Below are positions 43,101 through 51,292 of a DNA stretch of 64,000 nucleotides, in pieces. The first letter of the stretch is position 1, and the number at the start of each line of letters is the position of its first letter. The notes beneath the pieces were generated by a model. It had not been told where the DNA came from and made no database searches. It saw only the letters and a list, made by a program, of their open reading frames with translations. Origin of the DNA: Gambelia wislizenii (lineage: Eukaryota > Chordata > Lepidosauria > Squamata > Crotaphytidae); NCBI GenBank assembly GCA_030847615.1, contig JAUMIR010000001.1:445462687-445526686 (forward strand), written 5' to 3'. The position numbers and the translations under genes were made by a program.

Positions 43101-45327
43101 TTCAAACTTGGAGCTTCCATTGGCTGTCATAGTTAATAGCTGTTGATAGAAAGTTTGTGGAGACTGTGTTTACCTTTTAAAAAGAATTCAAACTAATGAT
43201 CATTACTATGACTGATGGCATCAGACAAAAACTGTTGTTGATAACAATGCTAATGCTCTATGCATAAAAAATAAACTAGAATTAACATTTCTCAACATTA
43301 TGAGGCCATTGTTCTCAAGGGGCCATCAGTAGGTACCAGGGGAGATGCATATCCCTCCTCCTTTGTTTTCTTGGACATATGCACTTTATATGGTGGTTAG
43401 GTTAGAAAAATAATAGTTTGTTCCAAGCATACCTTTTTCTGTATGTACATAAATGGTTTCTTGGACATAGCTGTGGCAAATTAAGATGATGCTTATCTTC
43501 CTTGGAAAATGCAGATTCTGTCATAATCTTAAGCTGCCTGAACACAGCAGTTCACACTGCCCCCACTATTCTGAATTTGACGTCTTCAGCCAAGAAGGTA
43601 ATGTTTCTATGTCCTGAAATTGTGGACTCTAAGAGAGTTCCAGTTAATAGCCTATATCCAGTGTGGCACTGGCACTACAGAATGTATTTCCCTTCAGGAG
43701 CCTGGAGTGGGAAGGAAAGATCACCCCCACTCTAGCTGAATTCAGTTGTTTCTTTAGCAGATGTGCAGCATTGGATCCTGCCCAATGTTTTTGCCAGTCA
43801 TTGTTGATTGGCAGATAGTAGTGCCGTAGTGGGAGAGAAGTATCTGAATTGTTCTCATGATAGTAATATTGAGAGCTTAAAAGAGGGAAAGAGTTTCTCT
43901 TACTAGGAAAAGATAAGATGCAGCTGGGCAAATTCCTGTTGTCTGACCTTATCTTGTTTTCATTTTTTGAACTCCTTTACGTACCGCAACTTGAACAAAT
44001 TTGTAATGTTCCTGCTTTTTTCTCATTTTAGGCCCGCAAGAATGAGCTTGCCATTGAAGATATGGATGGTGGTACATTCACTATCAGTAACGGCGGTGTA
44101 TTCGGGTCCCTTTTTGGAACGCCCATCATCAATCCCCCTCAGTCTGCTATTCTGGGCATGCATGGCATCTTTGACAGACCTGTTGCTGTTGGAGGCAAAG
44201 TATGTACCACATAGAACCTATGAAAGAACCTGTTTCAACCTATGAAAACAAGACTGTCAGTGACCTCCCAGAGGGCCTTCTCTGCTACCGCTCCCAGATT
44301 GTGGAATGGCCTGCTGGATGAGATCCGTCTTATTACCACCCTAGACAGCTTCAAAAAAGCTGTCAAGACAGATCTTTTCCAGCAGGCCTTTCCTGAATAG
44401 CTATACCGGCCCGAAGATTCAACTGTTTTTTTTCCCCTTTGAGCTGCCATTGAATTATTCTATGCTGCTGTGATTAGTTGCTGTATTTTTTTTAATTATT
44501 TTATGTTTTTAATCTTTTCTAGTTTAATATTATTTTAAGGGGTGGGTTGGTTAGGGTATTGCCTGGGCCTTGAAGAGTTTTTATACTGTAAGCTGCCCCG
44601 ATTGCATTGCATTATTATTATTATTATTATTATTATTAGGTTCCAATGTACATTAAGCAGCCTTTAGAATATTACACAAGACCTTTCCGTGGCTTGCATG
44701 GCTGCTCAGCTAAGATGATTTTTAAATTGCCTAACCCCAGTGGATAGATAGCTGTCCATACTGGAACTGCTGTTGACAATATTTCCCATATGATCATAGT
44801 AACATTTCAAGAACCTTTTAGTCTAGTGAAGTGTAAGAAATTGGGATAATTTTAATGCCTCCCATGTACAGTAGAAAAGGTTCACTAACTGGGAACTTCA
44901 TTATACAGATATTTGGGAAGCAATTCTCAGTGCTAATTGAGTGCATATGCTGCAAATATATGAGAGGAGTTTGTGTGCAGTGAAATCCCAAATTGTTTGG
45001 AAGATATATGCCTTAGTTCAGGGATATCTACATCTGGTTTTAGAGGAAAGGAGAGTCCTTTCTTGATTATGCTAGGGCTATTGGAATATATGAAGTTTGT
45101 TTAAAAGTTAACTTGTCTGGGCCTTGAAGAGAGGAATTAAAGTTACTGCCAAAGAAAAAGATCATTTTAACTATGACATTTTTCCTTTTTAGGTTGAGGT
45201 CCGACCAATGATGTATGTGGCGCTGACGTATGATCACCGTTTGATTGATGGTAGAGAGGCAGTGACTTTCCTGCGTAAGATCAAGGCCGTGGTGGAAGAT
45301 CCTCGGGTGCTGTTGCTTGACCTGTAA
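21849..45327 (+). CDS. DLST: DLST, dihydrolipoyllysine-residue succinyltransferase (E2 of OGDH complex)
   Basis: DLST is the mitochondrial TCA-cycle E2 core enzyme that moves the succinyl group from E1-bound intermediate via lipoyl-lysine to CoA. Fifteen coding exons join in phase to 460 codons plus TAA; human DLST is 453. Exons are 21849-21923, 27133-27166, 29353-29401, 31280-31335, 32489-32563, 32926-32981, 33956-34067, 34920-35069, 35336-35421, 36054-36151, 39585-39715, 42129-42202, 42486-42569, 44032-44199 and 45193-45327. Residues 1 to about 70 form an Arg-rich presequence without early acids. The lipoyl domain spans about 73-150 with the ETDK lysine at 115, followed by an Ala/Pro linker at about 153-227. 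The acyltransferase domain runs from about 230 to 460 with HRLIDG (His431, Asp435). All introns are GT-AG. Oddities around exon 11 are described in the findings. Confidence 0.97.
22675..22860. repeat. LINE/SINE 3'-end-like repeat in DLST intron 1
   Basis: TTTATATCCTGCCTTTCCTC, GCAACACTGTGAGGTAGGTT and GGCTGGCCCAACGTCACTTG are motifs of the widespread CR1/L2-associated SINE 3' body. Family not settled. Confidence 0.45.
22859..22993 (-). mobile_element. CR1 fragment, minus strand
   Basis: ATAATCGTAGAGTTGGAAAA, then CATCCAGCCTCTGCTTAAAG and GAAGGAGACTCCACCATGCT are the reverse complement of a CR1 3' end. It directly abuts a second, longer CR1 copy in the same direction. Confidence 0.7.
22994..23570 (-). 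mobile_element. CR1-type LINE 3' end, minus strand
   Basis: It starts ATCATAGAATCATAGAATTG (the octamer tail reversed). The minus strand encodes [51 protein letters not shown], then in another frame [17 protein letters not shown] and [10 protein letters not shown]. One frameshift near 23345 shows it is dead. It lies in DLST intron 1, antisense. Confidence 0.85.
23640..23815. repeat. Foldback repeat
   Basis: CAAAGGGATCTTGTAGTACC near the left and GGTGCTACAAGATCCCTTTG near the right form an inverted pair around a poly-A/poly-C centre. It is related to pieces near 3690 and 6530. Confidence 0.5.
23890..24468 (-). mobile_element. tRNA-derived SINE interrupted by a hAT-like element
   Basis: The minus-strand SINE occupies 23890-24098 and resumes at 24446-24468. 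Its body contains GTGCCTTCAAGTCATTTCTG, TTGGCAAGATTTGTTCAGAG, CCCAAGGTCACCCATTGGGT. On the minus strand the 5' head has a tRNA-like shape. The hAT-like element at 24099-24445 sits inside the head. Confidence 0.75.
24099..24445. mobile_element. hAT-like element with perfect 8-bp target duplication
   Basis: Ends are CAGTGGCTCTTAACC and GATTAAGAACCACTG. The 8-bp flanks ACTTACAC (24091-24098 and 24446-24453) are identical, as expected for hAT insertion. It contains no transposase. Confidence 0.8.
26405..26465. repeat. TA microsatellite
   Basis: ATATATATGTGTATATATAT, followed by further TA dinucleotides, in DLST intron 1. Likely polymorphic. Confidence 0.9.
26727..27003 (-). mobile_element. Sauria-like tRNA-derived SINE
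   Basis: On the minus strand it opens with GGTGGCGCAGTGGTTAAATG (A-box type) and has GTTCAATTCCAGC (B-box type), followed by CTCAGCCTTCCATCCTTTCG and the squamate SINE body. The 3' end merges with a (ATTT)n tail at 26727-26756. It ends about 130 bp upstream of DLST exon 2. Confidence 0.75.
27133..27166 (+). CDS. DLST: DLST exon 2
   Basis: A 34-nt exon (TTTGGCAG acceptor, CTG|GTGAGT donor) encoding [11 protein letters not shown], leaving phase 1. It matches the short second exon of vertebrate DLST (GNCPLGRRSLPG-like in human). Intron 1 before it is about 5.2 kb and repeat-rich. Confidence 0.93.
27362..28284. mobile_element. hAT-like element, longer copy
   Basis: The left end CAGTGGTTCTTAACCTGTTC pairs with the right TTTAAGAATTAGTG. 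Flanks CTGCATAG and CTGTATAA agree at six of eight positions. It lies in DLST intron 2. A compound (CT)n(CA)n microsatellite lies inside at 28046-28100. No transposase is visible. Confidence 0.6.
28046..28100. repeat. (CT)n(CA)n compound microsatellite
   Basis: About 17 CT units followed by about 10 CA units. It generates spurious Ser/Leu and Arg/Glu repeat frames on the two strands. Confidence 0.95.
28400..28760. repeat. Interspersed repeat related to 56740-57450
   Basis: TTCTGGCTTCTAGGGAGAGG, GTCCACAGTATCCATAGAAC and TCCTCTTTTTCTACTGTCTT resemble the sequence at 56780-57010 and 57419-57445 (TTTTGGCTTCTAGGGAGAGT, GTCCATGGTATCCAAAGAAC). It is an old dispersed repeat of undetermined family. 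Confidence 0.5.
29353..29401 (+). CDS. DLST: DLST exon 3
   Basis: A 49-nt exon (CGTAG acceptor, TTT|GTAAGT donor) reading [16 protein letters not shown]. It is part of the poorly conserved presequence, assigned by phase, splice sites and the conserved VS-CQG core. Confidence 0.9.
31280..31335 (+). CDS. DLST: DLST exon 4
   Basis: A 56-nt exon (CTCCAG acceptor, GCA|GTAAGT donor) reading [18 protein letters not shown]. It includes the presumed presequence cleavage region (RYFRSTT, human RFFRTTA) before the mature N-terminus. Confidence 0.93.
32489..32563 (+). CDS. DLST: DLST exon 5 (lipoyl domain start)
   Basis: A 75-nt exon reading [24 protein letters not shown]. It forms the first half of the biotinyl/lipoyl domain and is nearly identical to other vertebrates. 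Donor AAAG|GTGAGA leaves phase 1. Confidence 0.97.
32926..32981 (+). CDS. DLST: DLST exon 6 (lipoyl-lysine)
   Basis: A 56-nt exon reading [19 protein letters not shown]. The final lysine (residue 115) is the lipoate attachment site, and its codon ends at the donor AAG|GTAAGT. Confidence 0.97.
33413..33816. mobile_element. Tigger/pogo-like element, longer copy
   Basis: Ends are GTTGTCGCTTCATATTCGCT and GTGAATATGAAGGGACAACT with flanking TA. At about 400 bp it is longer than the other copies. It lies in DLST intron 6, about 140 bp upstream of exon 7. Confidence 0.55.
33956..34067 (+). CDS. DLST: DLST exon 7 (lipoyl domain end)
   Basis: A 112-nt exon reading [37 protein letters not shown]. It completes the lipoyl domain. 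Donor is GGAG|GTAAGT. Confidence 0.97.
34920..35069 (+). CDS. DLST: DLST exon 8 (Ala/Pro linker)
   Basis: A 150-nt exon encoding the flexible swinging-arm linker: [18 protein letters not shown], then Ala/Pro-rich repeats to PVDAKP. The linker lets the lipoyl domain reach the E1, E2 and E3 active sites. Its length and composition vary between species. Confidence 0.95.
35336..35421 (+). CDS. DLST: DLST exon 9
   Basis: An 86-nt exon reading [29 protein letters not shown]. It is the end of the linker and lead-in to the catalytic domain. Donor AGG|GTAAAT is phase 0. As in mammals, no E3-binding domain is seen. Confidence 0.95.
36054..36151 (+). CDS. DLST: DLST exon 10 (catalytic domain start)
   Basis: A 98-nt exon reading [32 protein letters not shown]. 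The [13 protein letters not shown] helix begins the acyltransferase core. Donor AG|GTAAGA leaves phase 2, and the 3.4-kb intron 10 that follows holds the duplicated exon. Confidence 0.97.
37470..37905 (+). mobile_element. RTE-like LINE fragment in DLST intron 10
   Basis: The plus-strand frame reads [36 protein letters not shown] and, after a frameshift, a Cys/His C-terminus (CCAFCNRTC ... SHQRAC). It has the same orientation as DLST. It ends in a short GAGAGA tail near 37890-37901. Confidence 0.75.
38339..39092 (+). mobile_element. Unclassified insertion splitting the exon 11 copy
   Basis: This block of about 750 bp interrupts otherwise colinear intron/exon duplication. It has a 15-bp perfect inverted repeat, AAGCAGGAAGTAGAA at about 38402 and TTCTACTTCCTGCTT at about 38474. 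It also has an open Ser/Ala/Lys-rich frame starting [19 protein letters not shown] at 38768. Poly-C (38656-38665) and a CACACA run (39028-39041) are present. A 5' piece of a DIRS-type or LTR-type retrotransposon is a possibility only. Confidence 0.45.
39108..39179 (+). pseudogene. DLST: Degraded duplicate of DLST exon 11
   Basis: The sequence after TTTTCAG matches the first ~72 nt of exon 11 at 39585, including NIQEMRA and FLKKHNMK codons. The CGA codon for Arg has become TGA, an in-frame stop, and the copy ends after GGGTTTAT without a donor. It is not expected to be part of the normal mRNA. Confidence 0.85.
39585..39715 (+). CDS. DLST: DLST exon 11
   Basis: A 131-nt exon reading [43 protein letters not shown]. 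It is part of the acyltransferase core. Donor GCAG|GTAAGA at 39716 is the phase-correct one; an identical copy of this donor lies 32 nt downstream. Confidence 0.96.
39704..39767 (+). repeat. DLST: 32-bp tandem duplication over the exon 11 donor
   Basis: Two copies of a 32-bp unit (39704-39735 and 39736-39767) differ at one position. Each unit contains TTGTTAATGCAGGTAAGAAC, so the 3' end of the exon and its splice donor are both doubled. Confidence 0.95.
40112..40640 (+). mobile_element. CR1-type LINE 3' end
   Basis: The frame at 40178-40555 encodes the post-RT tail: [53 protein letters not shown]. The 3' end has the ATTCTATGATTCTATGAT octamer repeat that marks CR1 elements. It is 5'-truncated, in DLST intron 11 and in the same direction as the gene. 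Confidence 0.85.
41289..41550. mobile_element. Tigger-like MITE fragment
   Basis: CAGGAGTACCCCCCGTATCT at the left and CAGATACAGGGGTCCTACTG at the right are inverted. The interior has TATCTGCGGGAC and GTATCCATGGAGGCCCCC, typical of Tigger-like sequence. It lies in DLST intron 11. Confidence 0.55.
42129..42202 (+). CDS. DLST: DLST exon 12
   Basis: A 74-nt exon reading [25 protein letters not shown]. It is catalytic domain sequence. Acceptor AATCTAG, donor AGG|GTATGT, phase 0 out. Confidence 0.97.
42486..42569 (+). CDS. DLST: DLST exon 13
   Basis: An 84-nt exon reading [28 protein letters not shown]. The GLVVPVIRN strand is strongly conserved in 2-oxoacid dehydrogenase acyltransferases. Donor AAG|GTAATG. 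Confidence 0.97.
44032..44199 (+). CDS. DLST: DLST exon 14
   Basis: A 168-nt exon reading [56 protein letters not shown]. The GGTFTISN and [10 protein letters not shown] motifs line the CoA/active-site channel in this family. Donor AAA|GTATGT. Confidence 0.97.
44253..44640 (+). mobile_element. L2-like LINE 3' end with ATT tail
   Basis: The sequence runs from CCTTCTCTGCTACCGCTCCC through the 3' UTR and ends in an (ATT)n tail at about 44614-44638. Translation gives [17 protein letters not shown] L2 tail sequence. It lies in DLST intron 14, just 54 bp after exon 14. Confidence 0.65.
45193..45327 (+). CDS. DLST: DLST exon 15 (catalytic His/Asp, stop)
   Basis: A 135-nt coding part reading [47 protein letters not shown]. 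The HRLIDG motif supplies the catalytic histidine (431) and aspartate (435) of the acyltransferase. Confidence 0.98.
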   Translation, partial: VEVRPMMYVALTYDHRLIDGREAVTFLRKIKAVVEDPRVLLLDL

Positions 45328-46470
45328 ATGGGCAGCAGCGTATCTCCCTCACCCTCCCCAGCCAGCAGAGGAAGGATACAGCACCAGCAGACAGAATAGA
45401 GGACTGTCAGGAATCAGCAGGGCTTCATTCCAGTATCCTCCTTCTCCTCCTCATAGAGGCAGTAGGTGCTTTGAACGGAACCCTCAGGGTAGTGTGCCAC
45501 CCACTTTTCCTGCCTCTTTCAAAGAGAGTTCATTTTCTTCCCTAAGGCAGACAAGCAGTTTTCATGACTAGTTCAGATGTAACCTACCATTCCCCCCTTG
45601 ATGTCTCCAGATAGATCTAACCTCACTTCTCTCCTAAGATCTTCTGGGAATAGAAGCTGTCTGCTGTTTAGCTAGATCTCTCCCAAATGGGTCTTGCACA
45701 GAATTTCAGCTTTAATTCACTATCAGCCATGCAGGCTACTAGAGAGAGGAAGGGGTTGCTGCTGGGTCTCTGCTCCATTTGAAGGCTCTAGCTCTCTTCC
45801 AAGCAAAGCTGGCCTGGGAACCTGTAAACTGACTTTATTGCAGTGCCTGGTCTTCTACACCTCCAGTAATGGAGAGGAGATCTTTACTGGTTTTTTGACC
45901 TTAGCAAGAGTGAGGCACTTCTAGGGGTTCCTGCCTCCCTTGTCATTTTTTATACCCTGTGCTTGCCAAGAGGCAGTGTTAAGGACTGTGTTCATGGATT
46001 TTCCTCCAGTCTATTCCCTTAAAGAACAAGAAAATGGCCGTGACAAATCCAGAGGCTCTTCCTTTTTGTTCTACTCTAATAGGGCAGAATTGGGGCCCTT
46101 ATCAGGGCCAGTTCAGCTTGACTGGTTGCCAGGGATTAGGGGGAGGAAACAACCCTCTACAGCTGTCCTGTGTTCCATCTAATCCTCAGATGATGACTTC
46201 ATCGAGTTCTTGTCTGCTGTGGTTTGGTCTGATTATGTGGTAGTATAAGTTGGGACTGGACATGTCACTTGTGGCATGTTGTATCTCATCCCAAGACTGC
46301 TGGTTCATGGGGACATATCCTTAGTACAATAGGCACACATGTATTGCTGAGTGAGAGGGTTGCTAGTGCCTGCAGGTTTATTATTCTTGTCGCCGCACAA
46401 AACTTGTAATTAAAGTATTTAACGAACAGATTTTAAACAAAATAAAACAAGGAAATTACATGAGTGCATG
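45328..46470 (+). other. DLST: DLST 3' UTR
   Basis: About 1.1 kb of non-coding sequence after the TAA. An ATTAAA at 46409-46414 and an AATAAA at 46441-46446 are plausible poly(A) signals. Short open frames here have no recognisable product. Confidence 0.65.
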
Positions 46471-48711
46471 TGAATGAGACAAGTGTGTGTGCATGTGTCG
46501 GGGCAGTAGGATTTAAAGGAGGACAGTAACAGAATTAAACTCAAAAATGTGTCTCAGATGCTAATAAGCATGAAGGAAAGAATATGAGCTGATTTTATCC
46601 TGGCCGTTCCTACTCTTAGTAGAGGAAATAAACTCTTGATACCTCAATCCTAGATATTTGAATTTCCAATGTGTCATGTGAGCTACCGCATTCTGATTGC
46701 AGTGGAAAGAAATCATTGGTGCTATGTTAACGAACCCTGTCCTATTCCCCCCTCTCCATTTCTGATTTAGCAGCAAAATATTGTTTGCTATACATCCAAA
46801 CTAGGAAAACTGGTTTGCCCTCAAATCCTGTTTGGATTAATTTTCAATTCTGGTTTGCACAGAACCTGTAATTTGTTTTGTTCAAATGTGATAGCAAACC
46901 ATGACTTAAAGTCTCTGGATCAGAACTTTTGTGGAAAGATTTAAATGGGTGGGCAGCTGCAACGGGGGAGGGGGATTTTTTCAGTTGCTTATGTGTTTGA
47001 GGGCCACTCTTGTTTGTTTTTAGATATGTAATTCTTTTTAATTATATTTATAATTATTTTAGTCACATGCAGAGTAGAAAGAACAGGACTTGACTTCCGC
47101 AGCTGTGGTAGAATCCTTGAAAGGAGGGAGAGTCACCAGCAGCCACCCAACTTGGGGAATAGTCTGGGTTTTATCTTTTATTTTAAGAATAAAATAAGTA
47201 AGTCTCTTCTGGATGCAACAGAAGAGTTACTGAGCTATTGAAACTTTCTGTAGTAATTGCTGCTGACACATATACCTTGTAGAGGTAGATCTTGCGTGCC
47301 CAGGGAAGAACAGTCATCCACACGTATACATAGGCCCCAGAACTCATGGTTAGTCTCCTGCCTCTTCCATGGTGGCTGTAGAGCTGATGGTGATGTGATG
47401 TGACTTTCAGTGTGCACATGGGTAGTCACATCACCTTTTACTGCACTTCACCATTACTGGGCAAGGAGAGTGCAGTATAATACCCCCCTTTCCTCCCCTC
47501 TCCTCATGCTCATCATACTTCTAATTGTGCAGAAAGGTCTTTTTTTTATATAATTTTGGTGGCCATTTTAAAAAAAATTCCTATTTCTTAGGGAGGTGCA
47601 AAAGTGTGCAGGTGGGCACCTGTGGGCTGAACTTTGCCCACTCCCCAATTTAAAATCTGCCTGCATTCAATTAAGGCTTTTAAAGTTTTCCTTTGAAGGA
47701 TCATAGTAAGGTGACTGACCTCATAACAGGCCTTTGGATTTCTGTAGGGGCAGTCATTGCAGAGATGACTATAACAAACTGTTATCCCTGAGGCACCAGG
47801 CAAAACCTTTCCTGATCTCTTGAGCTTTTGGAAGCCGTTGTATCAGTAATAGATGCTGAGATTTTTTCATGATGCTTTATTTGATTTCCCCCCGCCCCTT
47901 GGTTTATTACAAAAAGGTTACCTGATCTCATAACTTTTGAGATTCATGTTTATGGTTGTTAATGAACAATTGTGACCCCCAAGCCCTAACTCTTAAGCCA
48001 GTGCCCCACCCAAGGGGTTTCCAAGGCACTGCAAATCATGGCACTGGGAAGTAATAACTGCAGGGTGTGTTGAGAGAAGCAGTTGCAGCAGGACCCTGAG
48101 GAGTCTTTCCAGCTGCCTGTCTCCGTCTGCCCTGTGACCAGGTGAGTGCTGCAGTTATCATTTCCTCAATCAGTAGAGCCTCAAAAACCCTTTGTTTGAG
48201 GTAGGGTTTTGGGGGGTGGCATCAGCGGAAGTAGCTAGAATAACAGTGCTCCATTGTCATAGCTATGTGTGATGATGCAGGTTCTCTGCCATTTTTATTT
48301 TTTTGTGGAGCTGTTTTGCTTTTATTTTAGACCCTTTGTTTTTACTTTCACGTAACAAAATCAGAGTTGTAATACATTCTCATGGTATAAATGTGGATGG
48401 CACAGTTTAGAAAATGGTTTGCTTGAAAGATGGGCTTCCCTAAATTTCTTCATTGTAAAACTGAAAATGCTGTGATGCAGACATCAAAGTGTCTATTAAG
48501 ATAAAGTTGTGGTACTTGGTAGCAGTACAATTTCAAATTGTGTTTAGAAGAAGATGGCAGCATATGAATATTTCTGTGTTCTCTTAACATGGGCTAGGTC
48601 GTAAAGTATAATCTATGGTGCTCTGTGCAAATATGGTCCCTTCTGAGCATCTTTGCCCCAAATTTGGAAGCTCTCTCCATTAGCCTAAGGGTTCGCTTGT
48701 GGAAGGAAGTA

Positions 48712-48926
48712 CAGTTGTCCCTTCATATTTGCTGGGGTTTCGTTCCAGGACCCCCCTTGGATACCAAAATCCATGAATACTCAGGTTCCATTATATGCAA
48801 AGGCATAGCAAAATGGTGTGCCTTATATAAGATGGCAAAATCAAGGTTTGCTTTTTGGATTATTATTTTTTTAAGAATTTTTCCAAGCCATGAATACTCA
48901 AATCCGTGGACATGGAGGGACAACTA
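48712..48926 (+). mobile_element. Tigger/pogo-like MITE
   Basis: Starts CAGTTGTCCCTTCATATTTG and ends CATGGAGGGACAACT. The interior is nearly the same as the 5128 copy. Confidence 0.7.
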
Positions 48927-49009
48927 CCTTTGTTTATGGAGGTGGGGAGTACTAATGTAGAAGTGCTTTTTGCCCTCCCCCCCCCCTTTTTTGTGCTATC
49001 CAGGGCATT

Positions 49010-49530
49010 ATAGAATCATAGAGCTAGAAGGCCCTCATGGGCCATTGAGTCCAACTTCCTGCTCAATGCAGGATCTACAGCAGCTAGCTGTTCAGCCTCT
49101 TTTTGAAGACATCCAGAGGAGACTCCACCACCTCTCTAGGCAATTGGTCCCATTGCCCAATCGCTGTTACTGTCAAGAAATTCCTTCAAATGTTCAGTCG
49201 AAATCTACCCTCCTATAACTTAAAACTATTAAACCTGGGATGGCAGAGAACAGGTCTACCTCCCTCCTTTCTGACAGTTCTTGAGGGTATAGAAGAGTGC
49301 AATTGTGTCTTCTCTTTACCAAGCTGAACATGTCCAGCTGCCTCAATCTCTCATGTGTTTTGTTCTCTGTACCTCTTATCCTTGTTGCCTTCTCTGAACT
49401 TGCTCCAACTTGTCTATATTCCTCCTTAAAATGAGATGCTCAGAACTGAACACAGTACTCCAGATGAGGCCTGACTAGCACAGAATATAATGAGCTTTCC
49501 TTCAACTTGGAAACTGCTTTTATTAATGCA
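49010..49530 (-). mobile_element. Divergent CR1-type LINE 3' end
   Basis: It begins TATAGAATCATAGAGCTAGA and includes CTGCTCAATGCAGGATCTAC and, near its far end, CTGAACACAGTACTCCAGAT and GAGGCCTGAC. This is the reverse complement of a CR1 3' end from a subfamily different from the copies at 22994 and 40112. Confidence 0.7.
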
Positions 49531-49739
49531 GGCTAAGATAGCATTTTCCTTCTTTGCTGCAGTACCACACTGCTGGCTCATATTCAACTGTTACGTATAA
49601 CTGTTAAATGTTATATTGGGATCCAAGAATTTTTCAGATGCCTATGCAACAAGGCAGTTGTGCTTTTAAACTGCAACAAAAGTAATAAGGATATTATATA
49701 TCCTTAAAAACTATTGTTTTAAGAGGGGCGGGGTATAAA

Positions 49740-49775
49740 TTAATAATAATAATAATAATTATAATTATAATTATA
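49740..49775. repeat. TAA-type simple repeat
   Basis: AATAATAATAATAATAATTA followed by ATAATTATAATTATA. Confidence 0.85.
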
Positions 49776-50264
49776 TACAGAAATGAGGCAGTAGCCACTT
49801 GGTGTATGTGCCACTAGCCTGCTCTGTGCTGTCATTTCCAAGAGAACCAAGGGGGTCAAATTAATGAAACTTGTCTGTGATTTGCAAGTGTTGAAAGAAC
49901 AAGTCATCAGAAAGCAAGGTGTCAGAAAGCAGGGGAAGTTCATCTGTAATACTTCAATGTTCTGTGTTGCTCAATGAGCCAAGTTCCTTTTCTTTGCAGT
50001 TGCTGTATTTTTCTTGCACTCATTATTCAACAGATCTATGTATTCACTAGCCGTTCTGATGCAGCTAAACAGGCAAACTGCGTTCCTATCAAAAAAATTT
50101 AAATTGATTGCTTTTCCATGTACTGTTTAAGAGCTGGGTTAAACTGAAAGTAAGTCCTGCAACAGCACCAAAATTCAACCACAGTTCTACTGCTGAAATC
50201 CAGACAAGGGCCTTACATGGGAGCCTTGGTTGGGGCAGTTAGCAGTGTCTCCAAAGAGTCACAC

Positions 50265-51178
50265 AAGTGTTTGGTTGTGCTGTGAGTCTTTTATTGATTT
50301 CAAAACGTTCATGGGCGAGAAAATGGAAGATCCACAGAAAGGGGTCATAAAGAAGTGCCTTTGGTTCACCTTCCCTCTAATAGTTACATACCGGTAACTT
50401 TCTGCAGAAAAGCCAGCTTCAGAAGGCCTGCATGGAAGCTGTAAAATGTGTAGCTACCGAAGGATGGCACCTAGTGGTAGTTTAGCAGAAGTGCACCAGT
50501 AAGCTGGGATGGGGCAAGCTGAAGCAGCAGCAAAGCAAGATGCTTCGAGATGGAAAAAAAGGTGGAGACAAGAGGTAGGAAGTAGCAGGGCAGATACACC
50601 TACAGGGCAAGGAAAGACTAGAGGAATCATTTGAAAAGGTGCATTAAGGAATGAAGGGTAAGCAAAGAGAACCTTGCAGGGTGGGAGATCTCTCTCTTTG
50701 GATAATATATGTGGGAGGGGACAATCTGGTAGAGTGTGGAAGGGCAACACCCATCTTTCTTTTCTCAAGGACCACCAAATGGGGGGTGTAATACTTGGTG
50801 TGGCACATACCATGCTTTACAGAATCTCTATTAGGACTAAGATTCTTCAAAGGGGCATAATCATTCTTACTAAGCCTAACTTGATCCCCTGCAGCTGATC
50901 AGTGGCATACAGCTAGGAAGTAGAATAGAAACAATAGAAGGCCGAAACCGTTAAGTCCTGACCCAGCTCTGGATTTCCCCCTGAGCAACAGCACTGCTAG
51001 CATCCCTGCTAGGTTCATAAAGCCCAGGACACTTTATAGGGAGAGAGGTGCTTCTGAAAGGCTATGGGGTCATCTCAGGCGAAAGATGTAGCCCAACACA
51101 TAAAACTGCCAGGTACTGGGTCCTGCAGCTTAACTTTTCACACACATACACATCCCCCAAATGTCCTTTGTTCATTTC
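50265..51178 (-). other. RPS6KL1: RPS6KL1 3' UTR (likely)
   Basis: After the stop at 51179 the minus strand runs about 0.9 kb without coding features. An AATAAA (plus-strand TTTATT at 50290-50295) is a plausible poly(A) signal, with cleavage expected some 15-25 bases later. Confidence 0.5.
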
Positions 51179-51292
51179 TTAGTATGCAACTAACTTGTTC
51201 CACTGGATGGTGCTGAAGAATGGGTGTGACTTGATCTTGCTCACTCCATCTTCTCCAGAGCCCAAACGTTGCTTGGGATCATACCTCAGCAG
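51179..51292 (-). CDS. RPS6KL1: RPS6KL1 last coding exon
   Basis: Thirty-seven codons plus [40 protein letters not shown]. It is the C-lobe end; the RLG...IKSHPFF..I.W pattern is typical of AGC-type kinases. Confidence 0.95.
   Translation of the reverse strand: MLRYDPKQRLGSGEDGVSKIKSHPFFSTIQWNKLVAY

Larger units (their letters stand above)
46470..50270. other. DLST-RPS6KL1 intergenic region (tail to tail)
   Basis: No gene was recognised. It holds a Tigger-like MITE (48712-48926), a divergent CR1 piece (49010-49530) and a (TAA)n run (49740-49770). The two flanking genes converge on this region. Confidence 0.6.
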